A stretch of 46,464 bases of DNA from contig JALLBK010000074.1 of assembly GCA_036940085.1 (NCBI GenBank), positions 1 through 46,464 on the forward strand, written 5' to 3'. Below, in pieces: positions 10,301-22,000 of this stretch. Position 1 is the stretch's first letter. Each line of letters begins with the position of its first letter. Made by a program: the position numbers and the translations under genes. Under the pieces are notes generated by a model, which was not told where the DNA came from, did no database searches, and saw only the letters and a program-made list of their open reading frames with translations. Source of the stretch: Discostella pseudostelligera. Taxonomy: Eukaryota > Bacillariophyta > Thalassiosirophyceae > Thalassiosirales > Thalassiosiraceae.

Positions 10301-13300
10301 ATTGGGTCCACCACAACGTTCAACAACCTACGGTTCACAGATGTACCGGGGTTCTCTCGATGGTCTCATTCTGGAAGACCATGGCAGGACACGTTCTACC
10401 CGAGCAACAATGTCGGCCAGTCTATTTTGGAGGTAGCAGAGCTTATTATCAAGTCTCGTCGTGGAATAATCGTTACTGGCAACCTTCGAGACGCTCAATG
10501 CAACAGTGATGGAACTGATTCGCTGTCGACAACAATATCGTATTTTGCCAAAATCATTGGTTTTCCTATCTTAGCAGGCATTCAGAGTGGGGCTTTGCGT
10601 CGAGAACTACCGGTTGTTCCATACTCGGAACACCTTTTGAAGAATCCTGTGGTGTCACGTGGGATGCAACCGGATTTGGTTTTGCAGCTTGGAGCTCCAC
10701 TTATTTCAAGCGAGATTACTCAAATTATTAAGAGCAATCCCACTGTTAAGCATGTTCTTGTTCAGAAGCTATATCTGCACGAACGGTCTGATCCTGATCA
10801 TACAGTCACTCACAGGATCTCCTCTGACGTGGGTCTATTTTTGAATGGTATTATCGGACACCTCAATCGACGGGAACCCGCTGGAGCAAAAATCCATGGA
10901 AGTGAACTTTCTCCGTTGCTATATCTCGGGCGAGAATTGCAGAAGGAGATGCAACATATTATTCAACAAAACGGAGAAATGGATGATGGTGTTACCCTAA
11001 CCGAACCACAAGTGATGATGGCCATATCTGAGGTGTTGAGTGAAACACCCTTGGAAAATTCTCCCATGTCACTTTTCTTGTCTAATTCGATGCCAGTGAG
11101 AGATGGAGAGTTCTTTTTGTATCCAGCACATTATTTGAACAAGAGCACATTTCCACTTTCGGTATCTGTTAATCGAGGAGCGAGTGGTATAGACGGAAGT
11201 ATGTTGTGTGTTCTCGATGTGCTTCAACTTTTATCCTCATCATTTCTGTGGTGCGCTCTAACATCTACTTCTCGAATTTGTGGCTGTACCGTCTGCAGTA
11301 ATATCAACCGCAACAGGGTGTGGGGACAATTCGAAACCAACGACGCTTATTTGCGGAGATGTCTCAACGCTTCACGACCTCAATGCTCTCTACGGATTGA
11401 CGCAGGATGGTAATAATGACTCCCAATCTGCGTCGGCTTTCAACCAAATTCGTCTTTCGACTGTCATCGTGAACAATGGAGGTGGTGCGATATTTTCATT
11501 TTTACCAATATCCAAACATGACCAAGACGTTGGATTTGAGGAATATTGGGGAACTCCGACGAGAAACTTTTCCTTCCAGCAGGGTGCATCTGCGTTTGGA
11601 TTATCATATACATCTGCATCCTCGTTCAAAGAATTCAAAGATGCATATCGCGCTAGCATTCAGTCCGGGGGTGCGTCAGTAATAGAAGCGAAAGTGGTTG
11701 GAAGGGCAACAAACGTTGAAGTTCACCAGCAAATTACTCGTGAAGCAAAGAACGTTGTCGACGGGGTGTTGGGTATGCCTCCTCCACAGAATCGCATACT
11801 GCCTATAAAATGGTACAATAGATCGCGGGCCAAAGAAACCAAAACCCTGCTTTTGTTGCACGGATGGATGGGCGACAATTCTGAGTGGGATTTAGTTGGT
11901 GATATCTTGAGCCGTGATTTATCTGAAGAGTGGAACATTGTTTCTATCGATTTGCCTGGTCACGGCAACTCTTCTATCATGTACTCCTCAGATCAACAGA
12001 TGGCTCATTTTTCGTTAGGCCTTGATGCATTGCAAACGCTTGGTCAACCTCAGAACTCTTATTATTCATTGGATGTGATGGCACGTACAGTATGTAACTC
12101 TCTCATACTTGATCATGGTATAATGCAGTTGGATGCTATTGCTGGATACAGTCTTGGTGGTAGGATCGCGCTTGCTATGAAGAAGCTCTTCTCCAAAAGT
12201 CTGATAGTTAAGGATAACGATTTGGAAGATGTGCCTGCCTCAATGTTAGTCACGGACCAGACGAGAATGATTTTGCTCGGATCCAATCCAGGAAAGCTGC
12301 CGAACACGTTCCATAGCAACATTGACGACTTTCAGCGGTTATCACTAGACCATTCCTTGGCTGAATCATTATCCTCATTAGCGTTTCGGTCGTTCTTGGT
12401 AACAGATTCCGAGGACGAATTAGACTTGACCCAATTTGTCACAAAATGGTATTGTTCCAAATCTCTCTGGGGCGGCCTTAGAGAAAGACATCCGACAAGG
12501 TACCAATTGATGGTGGAAAAGCGCGTGAAAAGCCTTTTTCGCAGGCGACGTGATATTGCTTCAGTTTTGTATGGGTGTTCCCCGCCGAACACGTCTCAAG
12601 ATGACTGGAAAGCCGCAGTTCCATCGAATACGATCTTTGTTGCTGGGGCCTTGGATAAAAAGTACTCAAAAGTTGGCCGCGCTTGGGAGAATATGAGTGG
12701 CATCGCTCAATACATCGAGCTGGACAATGCAGGTCATGCCCTTCTTGTCGAAGTTCCCGAAAAGATATCATCAACAATTGCTGGCTTCATCACTGATATA
12801 TCAATGAGCACGGAAAAGCTTGAATATGCGATGGAATCATGGCAAGCGGGAGTCAGTACTACAGATTCACTTGAAGCCATGCCACCATTGGAAGACGAAG
12901 ATATCACAGTTCCAGCAATGCTGCATCAAGTTGGTGTCTTGGAATACGAAGCTTTTTCCATAAATATTGGATCTAGTGATGGATCGAAAGCCGGAGTTCG
13001 AGGTATTGGGTGGGGTGAAAGTGCTCAGCTTGGCAATGAGCTGACGAGACGAGAAGGTTTCATTATAAGCATCGCATCAAGGGATGGAATGGCGGTTGGA
13101 GTTGGAGAAGTGTCACCACTCAAGGGACTTCACAGTGAGACGCTACAACAAGCGGAGACTCAAGTAAAAATGATCAAAGAAGTTCTTTCGTCTGGTACCA
13201 TGGACTGGCCAGAGTTCGATGCCGCGCGCGTTCTCTCACTGGATGGATCATTGACTGATTGTGTTCATAGAATCTTTGACCTCGTGGGCATCAATGCAAC

Positions 13301-14912
13301 ATCCGCTGCTGCTTCAGTTCGGTCGGGGTTGGAAATGGCGCTTCTCTCTATGAGTTCACAATTGCACGGATCGCTCTTACCTCAAGCATTGTCTATTAAT
13401 CAATGGCGCACTCCAAAGTTGACAGCGCAATCGTTTTCTCAACTACCGATTAACGGACTCATTACAAAAGGTGAACTTCGCCCATGGGTCGACCAGCAAC
13501 GGGGTGTTGTAGTTACTTTCCAAAGCTTGAAAGTGAAAGTAGGGCATGGCGATTCTTCTAAGGACGCTCTCCATTTGATTCGATTGAAAGATTCGTCCTT
13601 GAACAGCAATAATCTTAGGCTTCGTGCGGATGCCAATAGAGCTTGGAATATCCCCACTGCTGCAAAGTTTGCCGAGGAGTTGAGGAATGCCGCCAGATCA
13701 GGTGATTTTGATTTGAGAGCATTTGAATTCATCGAAGAACCCGTAAATGTGCAAACTGTTGACGGGATTTGGAATTTCCGCGCCCAAGTAGATGCCTTGG
13801 AGACATTTGCTGATGTCGGGGGTCTCAGATATGCACTTGACGAAAGCTTGGCAGATCTGGTGGCTCTTCATGGAAGAAATTTCGAAAGTATCGCTCAGGA
13901 TCTGAGGAATGCTTTCGGTGGAGGCCAAACGAATTGTGCTGCATTCGTACTGAAGCCGGCGTTGCTTGGGCTTGAGCTGTCAGCGCAACTAGCAAGGCTT
14001 GCTCAGGATGAATTCAAATTATGTCCCGTCTTTTCATCCTCATTTGATTCTGGAATCGGATTAGCATTCACTGCCATCCTTGCTGCAGTAAGTGATAGTT
14101 CTCCTTTTGCGACGAGTCTCGAAAGATATGCTCATGGACTCGGAACGTATGAAATGCTCGGCGGCGATACGCTATCCCCGCCTTTTGAGTCCTATGTGAA
14201 CAAAAATGGGATGCTAAATGTACCGTCATTGTCACGAGCGCTCTACGGACTAAGCCTCGACGAAATGAGTGACCGGCTGCCTAGTTACGAAACAACTACG
14301 AGGACAGAAAAACCAGTCGAACCAGCGGTATCATCATCCAAATCTGAAAGCTACCTCGCCACGACATCCTCCATTTCTGGCAGAGATATTACAGTTTCTG
14401 TATCCCTCCCTCTTCCCTTCTCTGATGGTATTGCAAGCTCCCGATTTACTGATCTGCCGCAAATGTCTCGTTGGTCGCCGTGGTTAAATTCGGTAACCTA
14501 TCTAGACGAATCACCTGGACTGACAGAATGGAATCTGAGCATACGCGGCGTGAGGTTTAGCTGGCGAGCAAAAAGTGAGGTCCTTACGAACCCGAAAGGT
14601 ATTCGATGGGAGTCCACATCAGGGTTGAAAAACCGGGGTGTCGTCGAGTTTGAACCAACTTCGGACGTCTCCTGCATCATGAAGCTGAAGATGAGCATAA
14701 TTATGCCTTACATCCTTGTATCACTCTTTCAGGGCATGCCGTCCGTTGTGCAAAAGTTTCTTGAAAATAAATTGCTGAAGTGGAGCCTGGAGATGTTTCG
14801 AGATGTTGTCAAGGCTGATCTAGCATTAGAACGAGGAGACCAAGAGCTTGGTGATGCTCTATTTGGAGCGGTGGAGGGTCGAGCTAATGCTCTCGAAGAA
14901 GCTCTGAAATGA
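7383..14912 (+). CDS. PHYLLO: PHYLLO: MenF-MenD-MenH-MenC fusion with C-terminal SRPBCC domain
   Basis: Three exons: 7383-9708, 9852-11198 and 11299-14912 (introns 143 and 100 bases, both phase 1), 2428 residues. It makes the early naphthoquinone intermediates of phylloquinone. Start chosen at MIRFIFLYLIALAGAATG-FSF, a plastid-type signal. Domains: isochorismate synthase (about 390-720; TSEALAGTRIRG, RGYYAGPFGYIG, IFGGAGIVEGS); SEPHCHC synthase MenD (about 735-1390; CPGSRNTPLT, HDERGAGFRAVG, TSSGTAVANLYP, VNRGASGIDG, LICGDVSTLHDLNAL); alpha/beta hydrolase MenH (about 1400-1723; LLLHGWMGDNSEW, nucleophile GYSLGG, His in DNAGHA); o-succinylbenzoate synthase MenC (about 1765-2205; LKVKVG, RADANRAW, FIEEPV, YALDES, FVLKPALLG). 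The last 175 residues form an SRPBCC/polyketide cyclase-like domain. Intron 1 splits MenD just after the PGSR motif. Catalytic motifs look intact, including a full MenF, unlike the truncated MenF of Arabidopsis PHYLLO. Confidence 0.93.
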
Positions 14913-15060
14913 ACCCTGATGATAACGACATCGACAAGTGTCACGAGGATGCATTATGCAGAATGTAGGACCCACAAATGAGTGATTGTCCATCATGCGA
15001 ATAGAGAATGTTAAGTACGGAATGCCAACTATCATCTACTCGCTCACTTTCAAAACATCC

Positions 15061-16781
15061 CTACAACCTACAGTGCAACCTGGCAAGAAACACCGCTCGG
15101 CACCACAAGTACAAAATATGATCGAGCCAATTTTCTTCCCAAAGGTCTTGGTACTCATCCTTCGGAAAGTATTCTCTCGCATTGGAATTCACCCGCTTCC
15201 CAATAGTTACCACGCTCGTCTTCGTCTCGTCGACATTGCGGCTACTTTTCACTATAATATCTTCCCATCCCAAAAATTCATGCATGACCGTTTGCCCTAC
15301 CAATTCGTCCGTCATAACATCCATGGGAAGTATCAAATCAAACTGCGCCAAGGCTTGAATTGCTGTTATGAAGGAAGGCCCCCACTCATTGTTTTCTTCC
15401 TCCGGGAATATTTGATCCAATGATCCGCCAGAAAATCGCCACACAATATGGTTCGAACGAGCTGTGTGGCATTGGCACCCTCCATGAAAATTTGTTTGGT
15501 GATTTCTTACTTGATTCAACTTAAGTTCCCTCCACTTATTGAACGATGGAGCGTCGAAATTATCATCATCCCTCTTTGCCGTTTTTACAGTGATTCCAAA
15601 GAAGGTATAGGCCGACAAAAGTCGATCGGAAGGATCACGGAGTGTTGTCACAAAAAGAAGTCTCGGACCAAGAGGAAGATTCTGCTTGAATGGAGTGCCA
15701 TCCAATTGCCTCCCCGACATTTCTAACTTCTTCAGGCTACGTCAGAAAACATAAAGAATGATGAGAATTACGGGCTAATGAGGATCCAAATTCATGTTGA
15801 GACTACCACTGCAAACTGACCTGAAGGGTTCCCATTCATTCGAAACGATGGCATGTCTCGATTTCAATACATGCTTGGCTACCTCTTCATTTGACCAAAA
15901 ACCAACCCTTCCATCATTCAATTTTCCCTTTGAAGGCATACAGTGGTATATGGGGACTTGCCATCTCACCACTAACGCCCAAAAGCATCCAGCAGTTTAG
16001 ATGAGAATGGAGATGTGCGCGCGACAATGGTTCACATTAATGAAAGTGATGACACTTACTATTCGAGTTGGCAATGGCACAAAATGTGGTCCCCCCTGCT
16101 TTCTGAAAGACGACATAATTGATCATCTTCATTAGACTTTTCAATGGAATGAAACGGAAGACAGCATTGCATCGAAATGATACTTACTGACAAATGCTCA
16201 TACCAAATTGTCACTGCATTACCATCCTCATCATCGTCGTCTATCGGTGGTGTTGGTGCTCGTTTGTATTTCTTCGCCGCCTGTATGTTCTTTCTGTATG
16301 TTTCCGCATTTTTTTCCGAGTTGTATGGTCGTGGTGGAAGCCATGGTACATAAATATCAGTTGTTTGCCAGGGACAAATTCCACTTTCTAATTGACGAAG
16401 TGAGAATGGGTCATCACCATAATTATTTTCGTCGTCTTCGTCATCCATTCCAAGCACTTCCCATAATTGAGACGGTGGCAATTCCGCTAGTTTGATGAGA
16501 TATTTGACAATTGTGTCAATTGATGCTGGATGAATATGTGAAGAGATTGCTCGCACACTCGTACTACTACTACCACCGCTACCTTTCTTATTTCTTGGCA
16601 TTGGCGGTACTGGTGCCCCCCACTCCAGCTCACTTCGTCGCTCTGCCAATTGACTATTGTGACCCCCCCTCGTTATCACGCGCACGATGGCAAGGGCACA
16701 GACGATCGCAAGACAGCGTCGTTGATAGTGAAATTCCTGTCGTCGCCGTCGGACGGAGCTATCGGTATCATCGGAACCCAT
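15061..16781 (-). CDS. Type II membrane sulfotransferase
   Basis: Four exons on the minus strand: 16781-16188, 16102-16060, 15971-15821 and 15736-15061, 487 residues. Introns of 85, 88 and 84 bases with GTAAGT or GTCAGT donors. A short basic N-terminus is followed by a membrane anchor (CLAIVCALAIVRVI, about 23-36), a Ser/Pro stem, then the catalytic domain. The 43-base exon 2 encodes the PAPS 5'-phosphosulfate-binding loop KAGGTTFCAIANSN (199-212); the 3'-phosphate-binding motif is TLRDPSDRLLSAY (294-306). The family transfers sulfate from PAPS to carbohydrate or other acceptors, usually in the Golgi; the acceptor cannot be told from sequence. The 3' end converges on PHYLLO with about 150 bases between stops. 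An E2F-like site lies about 57 bases upstream of the ATG. Confidence 0.85.
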
Positions 16782-16836
16782 GATGTGAGATATGAGTCTG
16801 AGGTATGGAAGTGCGTGGTAGGACTTTGACTTCGAA

Positions 16837-17051
16837 CTCCCGCCAAATAACTGCCACGTGATAATACTATTATGGTTGATATTGTGTCCGGTATGAAGGA
16901 CTCTTTTGGAAGAGGGGCTCGCAGTACGATACTATCGTCTGGGGCGGCGGCGTCCATGTCCATGGTCACTGATCTTGGCAGTTGGCAGGCATTTTGGCAT
17001 TGGTTGTCTGATGGTAAGTGTTTTGGGCGCTCAAGCAAGCGCCCGCCAAAT
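16837..17051. promoter_or_regulatory. Divergent promoter with two E2F-like sites and a G-box
   Basis: CTCCCGCCAAATAA at 16837-16850 is followed by a CACGTG G-box at 16855-16860; a second GCCCGCCAAAT is at 17041-17051. The spacer 16782-17412 separates the divergent sulfotransferase and membrane-protein genes. A 76-codon open frame at 16872-17102 has no recognisable features and overlaps the second site, so I treat the spacer as non-coding. Confidence 0.45.
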
Positions 17052-17412
17052 CTGCCCCTTTTGTTGACGTCACCACTGCCCAAAATCCAAAATCCGCGAT
17101 AGACACACGGATGGAGTGCGGAGTGCCCAAAAGTTATCCAAGATCGATATCTCAAATTTTGGCGAATATCTACAAGGAGTCCATGTAGGAATCAATATTG
17201 CATGAAAACCATATCTTCTTGCTTGAAGAGAACCTCTCGTTGTCGTTGAGAAGCGACCTTCTTCTCTCTCCTCTCCACCAACTCCACCAACCAACACCAA
17301 CGAAGACAACGAAGCGAAGGTCGACGACCATGGCGTCCGAAGCTGGCTGTATCTAGCCGTCTCTGTCTCTGCATAATCTCATAATCCTACATACCCGATC
17401 AAGTAACAAATA

Positions 17413-18594
17413 ATGGCGCATCTCATCACCCACCATGATCCATTCCACATCCACAAGATACTAGGCGTGCTAGTCCTACTGCACTACATCTACCGCTTCT
17501 ACCTAGTATTTCAAACTGGCACCGCCTTCCCCTCTGCCGAATCTCCATCGCGTGCCATATGCGGTGTCATCTTGCATGGTCTACTCTCCTGGTCATCTCT
17601 CCTATTACCATTGCCAACACGACGAAATTTTGCCAAACCAATGATATGGCCGGAATTCCGTCTTCATTCGATACTATTCGCATCGCGTCATGTCTTTTCG
17701 GCGATGCTATCCTTGGCTCACCTTTGGCCAAATGGTAATATTGGCAATTTATTCGCACGCGCCTCTATAATATTGGGAACTGTCAATATTGCCAGCTTCA
17801 TCACTCAAAATTACGGCTGTAATGTAAAACGTACTACCAATTCCATGCCGTACCCCGAGAATGTCACGCCAGAACAACAATTGGCCATTCGACGATTGTA
17901 CACTACTGCTCAATTTGGTGCCACGGTGACCTGTTTCATGAATGATGCCAGTATGAATTTCGCACCGTTGCTGGGGATACAAATGGCACCATTGTTAATG
18001 ACATTGGTTCGTAAAGGAAAGATTAGTACGGGGATGTATCATCGAGTGTATGCTGCTAGTCTGAGTTTGGGGTATCTTATGATATTTGCTCGATTATCCA
18101 TGCTATTCCAGAAGGATGGTAGTAATGATGATGATGATGATGACATTAGTCTTGATGCGGTGGCATACACATATCGGGCGTTGGTGTTGTTCAGTTTGCC
18201 CTTCTCGCGGTCGAGGAATTACATTTCGGCAAAAACATTTTGGACGGGTGCAACCCTACTTGTCACAATTATTTATCCGACGGCGATGCATTACTTTTTT
18301 GATGAAGTTGGAGTGGATGGAAAGACTACCATGTCGATCAATGATGATACCCTCACCATGGCGACCTACGTCGTGAAAAAGATTATTGCACTTTTTTTTG
18401 TGGTGACGATGACCAAGCACGTGTGCACGTATGCTCCCCTCTTCGGCAGTGCAACCTCAATACCAGCCGCGGCAAAGAACCCTTCGTCTCCGACAGAGTC
18501 GTCAATCAAGCCAGGAAATATGGTTGCACTGGACTCATTGATTGAAATGACTTGGAGGTTCCTTCGGAATGATTTTGGAACTGCTGCTCGATAG
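17413..18594 (+). CDS. Multipass membrane protein of unknown function
   Basis: A single-exon 393-residue protein. It opens with MAHLITHHDPFHIHKILGVL, with several His residues before the first membrane segment (about 14-34). Further hydrophobic stretches appear near 48-68, 83-103, 115-132, 170-190, 205-225, 250-265, 280-300 and 325-342, so seven to nine membrane spans are likely. Two loops are acidic (a run of seven Asp near 239-245, and VGVDGKTTMSINDDTL). The C-terminus is cytosolic-like and Ser/Pro-rich. I do not recognise a named family; the HHDP-x4-HK start looks like a conserved signature and could bind metal. Its promoter is shared with the sulfotransferase, and no targeting peptide is evident. 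Confidence 0.75.
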   Translation: MAHLITHHDPFHIHKILGVLVLLHYIYRFYLVFQTGTAFPSAESPSRAICGVILHGLLSWSSLLLPLPTRRNFAKPMIWPEFRLHSILFASRHVFSAMLSLAHLWPNGNIGNLFARASIILGTVNIASFITQNYGCNVKRTTNSMPYPENVTPEQQLAIRRLYTTAQFGATVTCFMNDASMNFAPLLGIQMAPLLMTLVRKGKISTGMYHRVYAASLSLGYLMIFARLSMLFQKDGSNDDDDDDISLDAVAYTYRALVLFSLPFSRSRNYISAKTFWTGATLLVTIIYPTAMHYFFDEVGVDGKTTMSINDDTLTMATYVVKKIIALFFVVTMTKHVCTYAPLFGSATSIPAAAKNPSSPTESSIKPGNMVALDSLIEMTWRFLRNDFGTAAR

Positions 18595-18799
18595 GTAGAT
18601 GTAAAGTAAATTAGCTTTGTAGATATTTCAACTCTGCGTCAGTTCATCATCTATTCGCAAGTGCCTTGCCATATTTGAATGTTATCTTATTCGTGGTTTG
18701 AAGGTGAAGAAGTAGATGAAATGATAATAAAGAGTGTCGCCTCTCGTGCCTTCGTTTTCGATGTCGATTCGACCCCTTCGACCAGAAGATGATTTCGTT

Positions 18800-18811
18800 T
18801 TCCACGTGGAA
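18800..18811. promoter_or_regulatory. Palindromic G-box TTCCACGTGGAA
   Basis: A perfect 12-base palindrome with a CACGTG core, 200 bases upstream of the channel ATG. Such sites are bound by bHLH or bZIP dimers. The rest of the 18595-19013 spacer holds no supported gene; two minus-strand open frames there lack any protein signature. Confidence 0.4.
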
Positions 18812-19013
18812 GAAGTTACTTCTCTCAAATCCTGACGCCAGACAGATGAAGATTTGTCGCACAATCCAAAGTCCGGACGCGAGACAGACGGTGCGTATCT
18901 TTGCTTCGCAGTTCGCAGACCATGATGTACGCCATGCACCATGACCATGAGCAAATTTAGGTACTAACTACTAGGAGTACCTATCACTACTACCTGTCCA
19001 ATAATGAAGAACC

Positions 19014-22000
19014 ATGTCACCAACGACCGCCGACGAAAGCACACCCCTCCTGTCATCATCAACACCACCATTCATTGCACGAGGAGATAAGTCCACCGTC
19101 CCAGATTCTACTAATCCATCAGCAGCGGCGGCCTATGAAAATGATGAGAATCACCCACCACGACGAGTTGCCCTCTTCCATTTCCTCGAGGGCACTTCTC
19201 CCTCCGGCTTACACTACGAACAATTCACCATATTTCTCATCTTACTATCTGTCCTAACCTCCATTGTATCAAGTGTATTCCTACCTGAATACAATACCAC
19301 ATCGGAATGGGCTGACAAATGCAATTCATTATGTGATGCCATCTGGTTTGGCAATCGAAGTGATAATGTTCTATCGCAAGTTTTGGGGATTGGATCTACC
19401 TCCGTCGTGGAGATATTTGTTGTGATGTCATTTACTATTGATTATATACTTAGAATATATACTGCGGATATGATCGACCCAGTGAAGTATGGGGGAGGCC
19501 TTGGACGATTGCGCTTCATGATATCCTTCTTTGCACTGGTGGATTTGTTCTCCATAATGCCATTTTACATTGATGCCTTCCTCTTACCAAATACCGAGTT
19601 GGGAGGTTCGACATTTCTACGAATGTTTCGTTTACTTAGAATGATGAAGGTGGAAGGACGATTTGATTTGGCATTGGGGTTGATAGATGATGTATTTTAT
19701 GCTCAGAAGGATGTGCTTGGAACGGCTTTGTTTGTTGGGATTACTGTTTGGGCTGTGGTGAGTGAGAGGGCATGATGTCGTGTATTTTTCCTTTGCACTT
19801 GATTCAACATGAAATATATTAATTTGCAATTCTACACTATGTCCAAATAACATCAGCTCTCCTCATTCTTCTACCTTGCCGAGAGGAGAAATCCAAACAT
19901 GATTTACTGCGGGGCCGCGCCGGATAATTGTCAGGATGTGGACACGAGTCTCTGTGAAATTGACGAGTGGGGTATTGTCGACTGCTCAGCAGCTGGCTGT
20001 GCATCTTGGAGTGGAAACAACGGAACGGTGGAGGTGGAGGTTTGCTGGAACGTGTACCGATCGATCGTAGATGCAAGTTTCTGGACATTAATGAACTTGT
20101 TTGGCGAATATCCGCTCTTCGATGGACACAGTGTCTCGGGGAAGGTGTTGGGCACATTCACTGCAGCATTTGCAGTGGCAGTATTTGCATTGCCAGTCGG
20201 AGTTCTCGCAAGTGGTTTTGAAGATCAGATTGCTCGGAGGAGGCAAGAACGACGACAGAACGAGGCCGAGCAAAAAGCCGGGGCTGTTGAGGCTAATGAA
20301 CCAATTGCTACGGAGAATGAAGGAGCCGAAATAATTGTAGGCGACGTTTCAACCTTTCGGGGTAGGGCGTACAATTTCTTCCACCGACAAGATAGTTCAT
20401 CCGCTAGGTACTTTGCATCTTTCGTCTACGTTTTGATTTTCGGGTGTGCTCTTGTCTTCGTAATTGATTCAGTTGCCGACGCGAATGGAAAACTGCACCA
20501 AATGCTGAGCTGGTTTCAATTCCTCTCGGGTCTCGTTTTCGCAGCGGAATACTGCCTTCTTATGTTTAGCGTGGGCGTCAACCCCAGGTATGAAGGTCTT
20601 GGCGGTTTAGTTAACCATGCGTTGGAGTCGTCGCGTATTATCGATGTGCTTTCCATCCTTCCTTATTTCACTGGTCTGCTGATTACTTCGGGATCCGCCC
20701 CAACGCTCTTCTTGTTGTTGAAGGTCCTTCGGTTTAGTATGTGTTATGATGCGATTGCAACATTCGGCCATATTCTCCAGGAGAACATTGACGTCCTTTC
20801 TGTGACGGGGTTCAGCGCCGTGCTGCTGTGGATATTTTTCGCGTCCATATTGTACTACACCGAGAGAAACAACCCCGACGACGATATAAAGAAATATTAC
20901 AATACAATCCCAAACTCGATGTGGATAACGCTATTGAATCTTTCTGGTGAATGCCCGTTGGCGTACTATTCGAGTGTGGGAAAAGTGGTCGTCGGTGAGC
21001 ACGACGTAACTTGAACACCATATCCACCCTTGATCATTGTATAACTTGTTACTCATCACGGTATGCTGTTTAGGTTTTATCGGTCTCTTTGCAACTGCGG
21101 TGTTTGGAGTACCGATTGGAGTGTTGGGTGCAGGCTTTGAAGAACTAGTGACCAGTAAATACAAAGATACTCCGGATGAAGAGGACATGGCCACTACTGA
21201 TCGATCAATTCCGGATGTGCCCAACAATATCGGCATCATTCAGGATTCCATTTACCAATTCGTCAACGGAATCGGCTCAACCGTGGGTGTAATATTCGAA
21301 CTTTCAATCTACGTCTTGATTGGAATAACCGTCGCGCTCGGCGTAGTGCAAACGGTTCCAGGCTACGAGAATTTTGGCCATCAAATAGAATGGTTGGCAG
21401 TCACGATCTTCACAGTGGAATATATCCTTCGGCTCATCGGCTCTGTAGCGGATCCTGAGTTTGCTAGTTGTTCCAACGCCTTCATTGCTAGGGTGAAGTA
21501 CATCTTCTCATTTTATTCGATCATTGATCTTCTTGCAATCGTTCCTTTCTATTATGCCTACATGTATCCGGATTCGTGGATCAACGCCAATGATGAATAC
21601 CTCCGCATGATGCGTCTGGTTAGGCTCCTCAAACTCGACAAATATATCCCGTCCATCTCTCTTCTCGACGACGTATTCAGATTGAAACGGAATATTCTCG
21701 TCGTAGCCGGCGTCGCTGCTTTGACTTTGTGGTTCCTCTTTGCTGCCGCGTTGTACATCGCAGAACGGAATGATGAGTCTATGGAGATAGATCCTGTACC
21801 ACTGTATGGTTGTGCCGATGAATGCTCAATGTCAAACCGCTACAAAGATTATTTCACCTCGTTCCCTCTGACGGGAATTCATTTGACAGGTATGTGTTTA
21901 CTTCATTCAATCATCAATTTGAACGACGATTAAGGATTCTCAATAGTACGATTTGCTCTTTCTAGGGGACTTTCCGATGATAGAATACGGTGGACTTGGG

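Noticed and set aside
14986..15423. 145-codon plus-strand open frame
   Set aside because: Antisense to sulfotransferase exon 4, whose catalytic motifs are clear.
15440..15460. GGTTCGAAC, similar to a tRNA T-arm
   Set aside because: It lies in sulfotransferase coding sequence and no acceptor or anticodon arms surround it.
16872..17102. 76-codon plus-strand open frame in the divergent promoter
   Set aside because: No recognisable features, overlaps an E2F-like site, and the spacer has promoter character; a small gene cannot be fully excluded.
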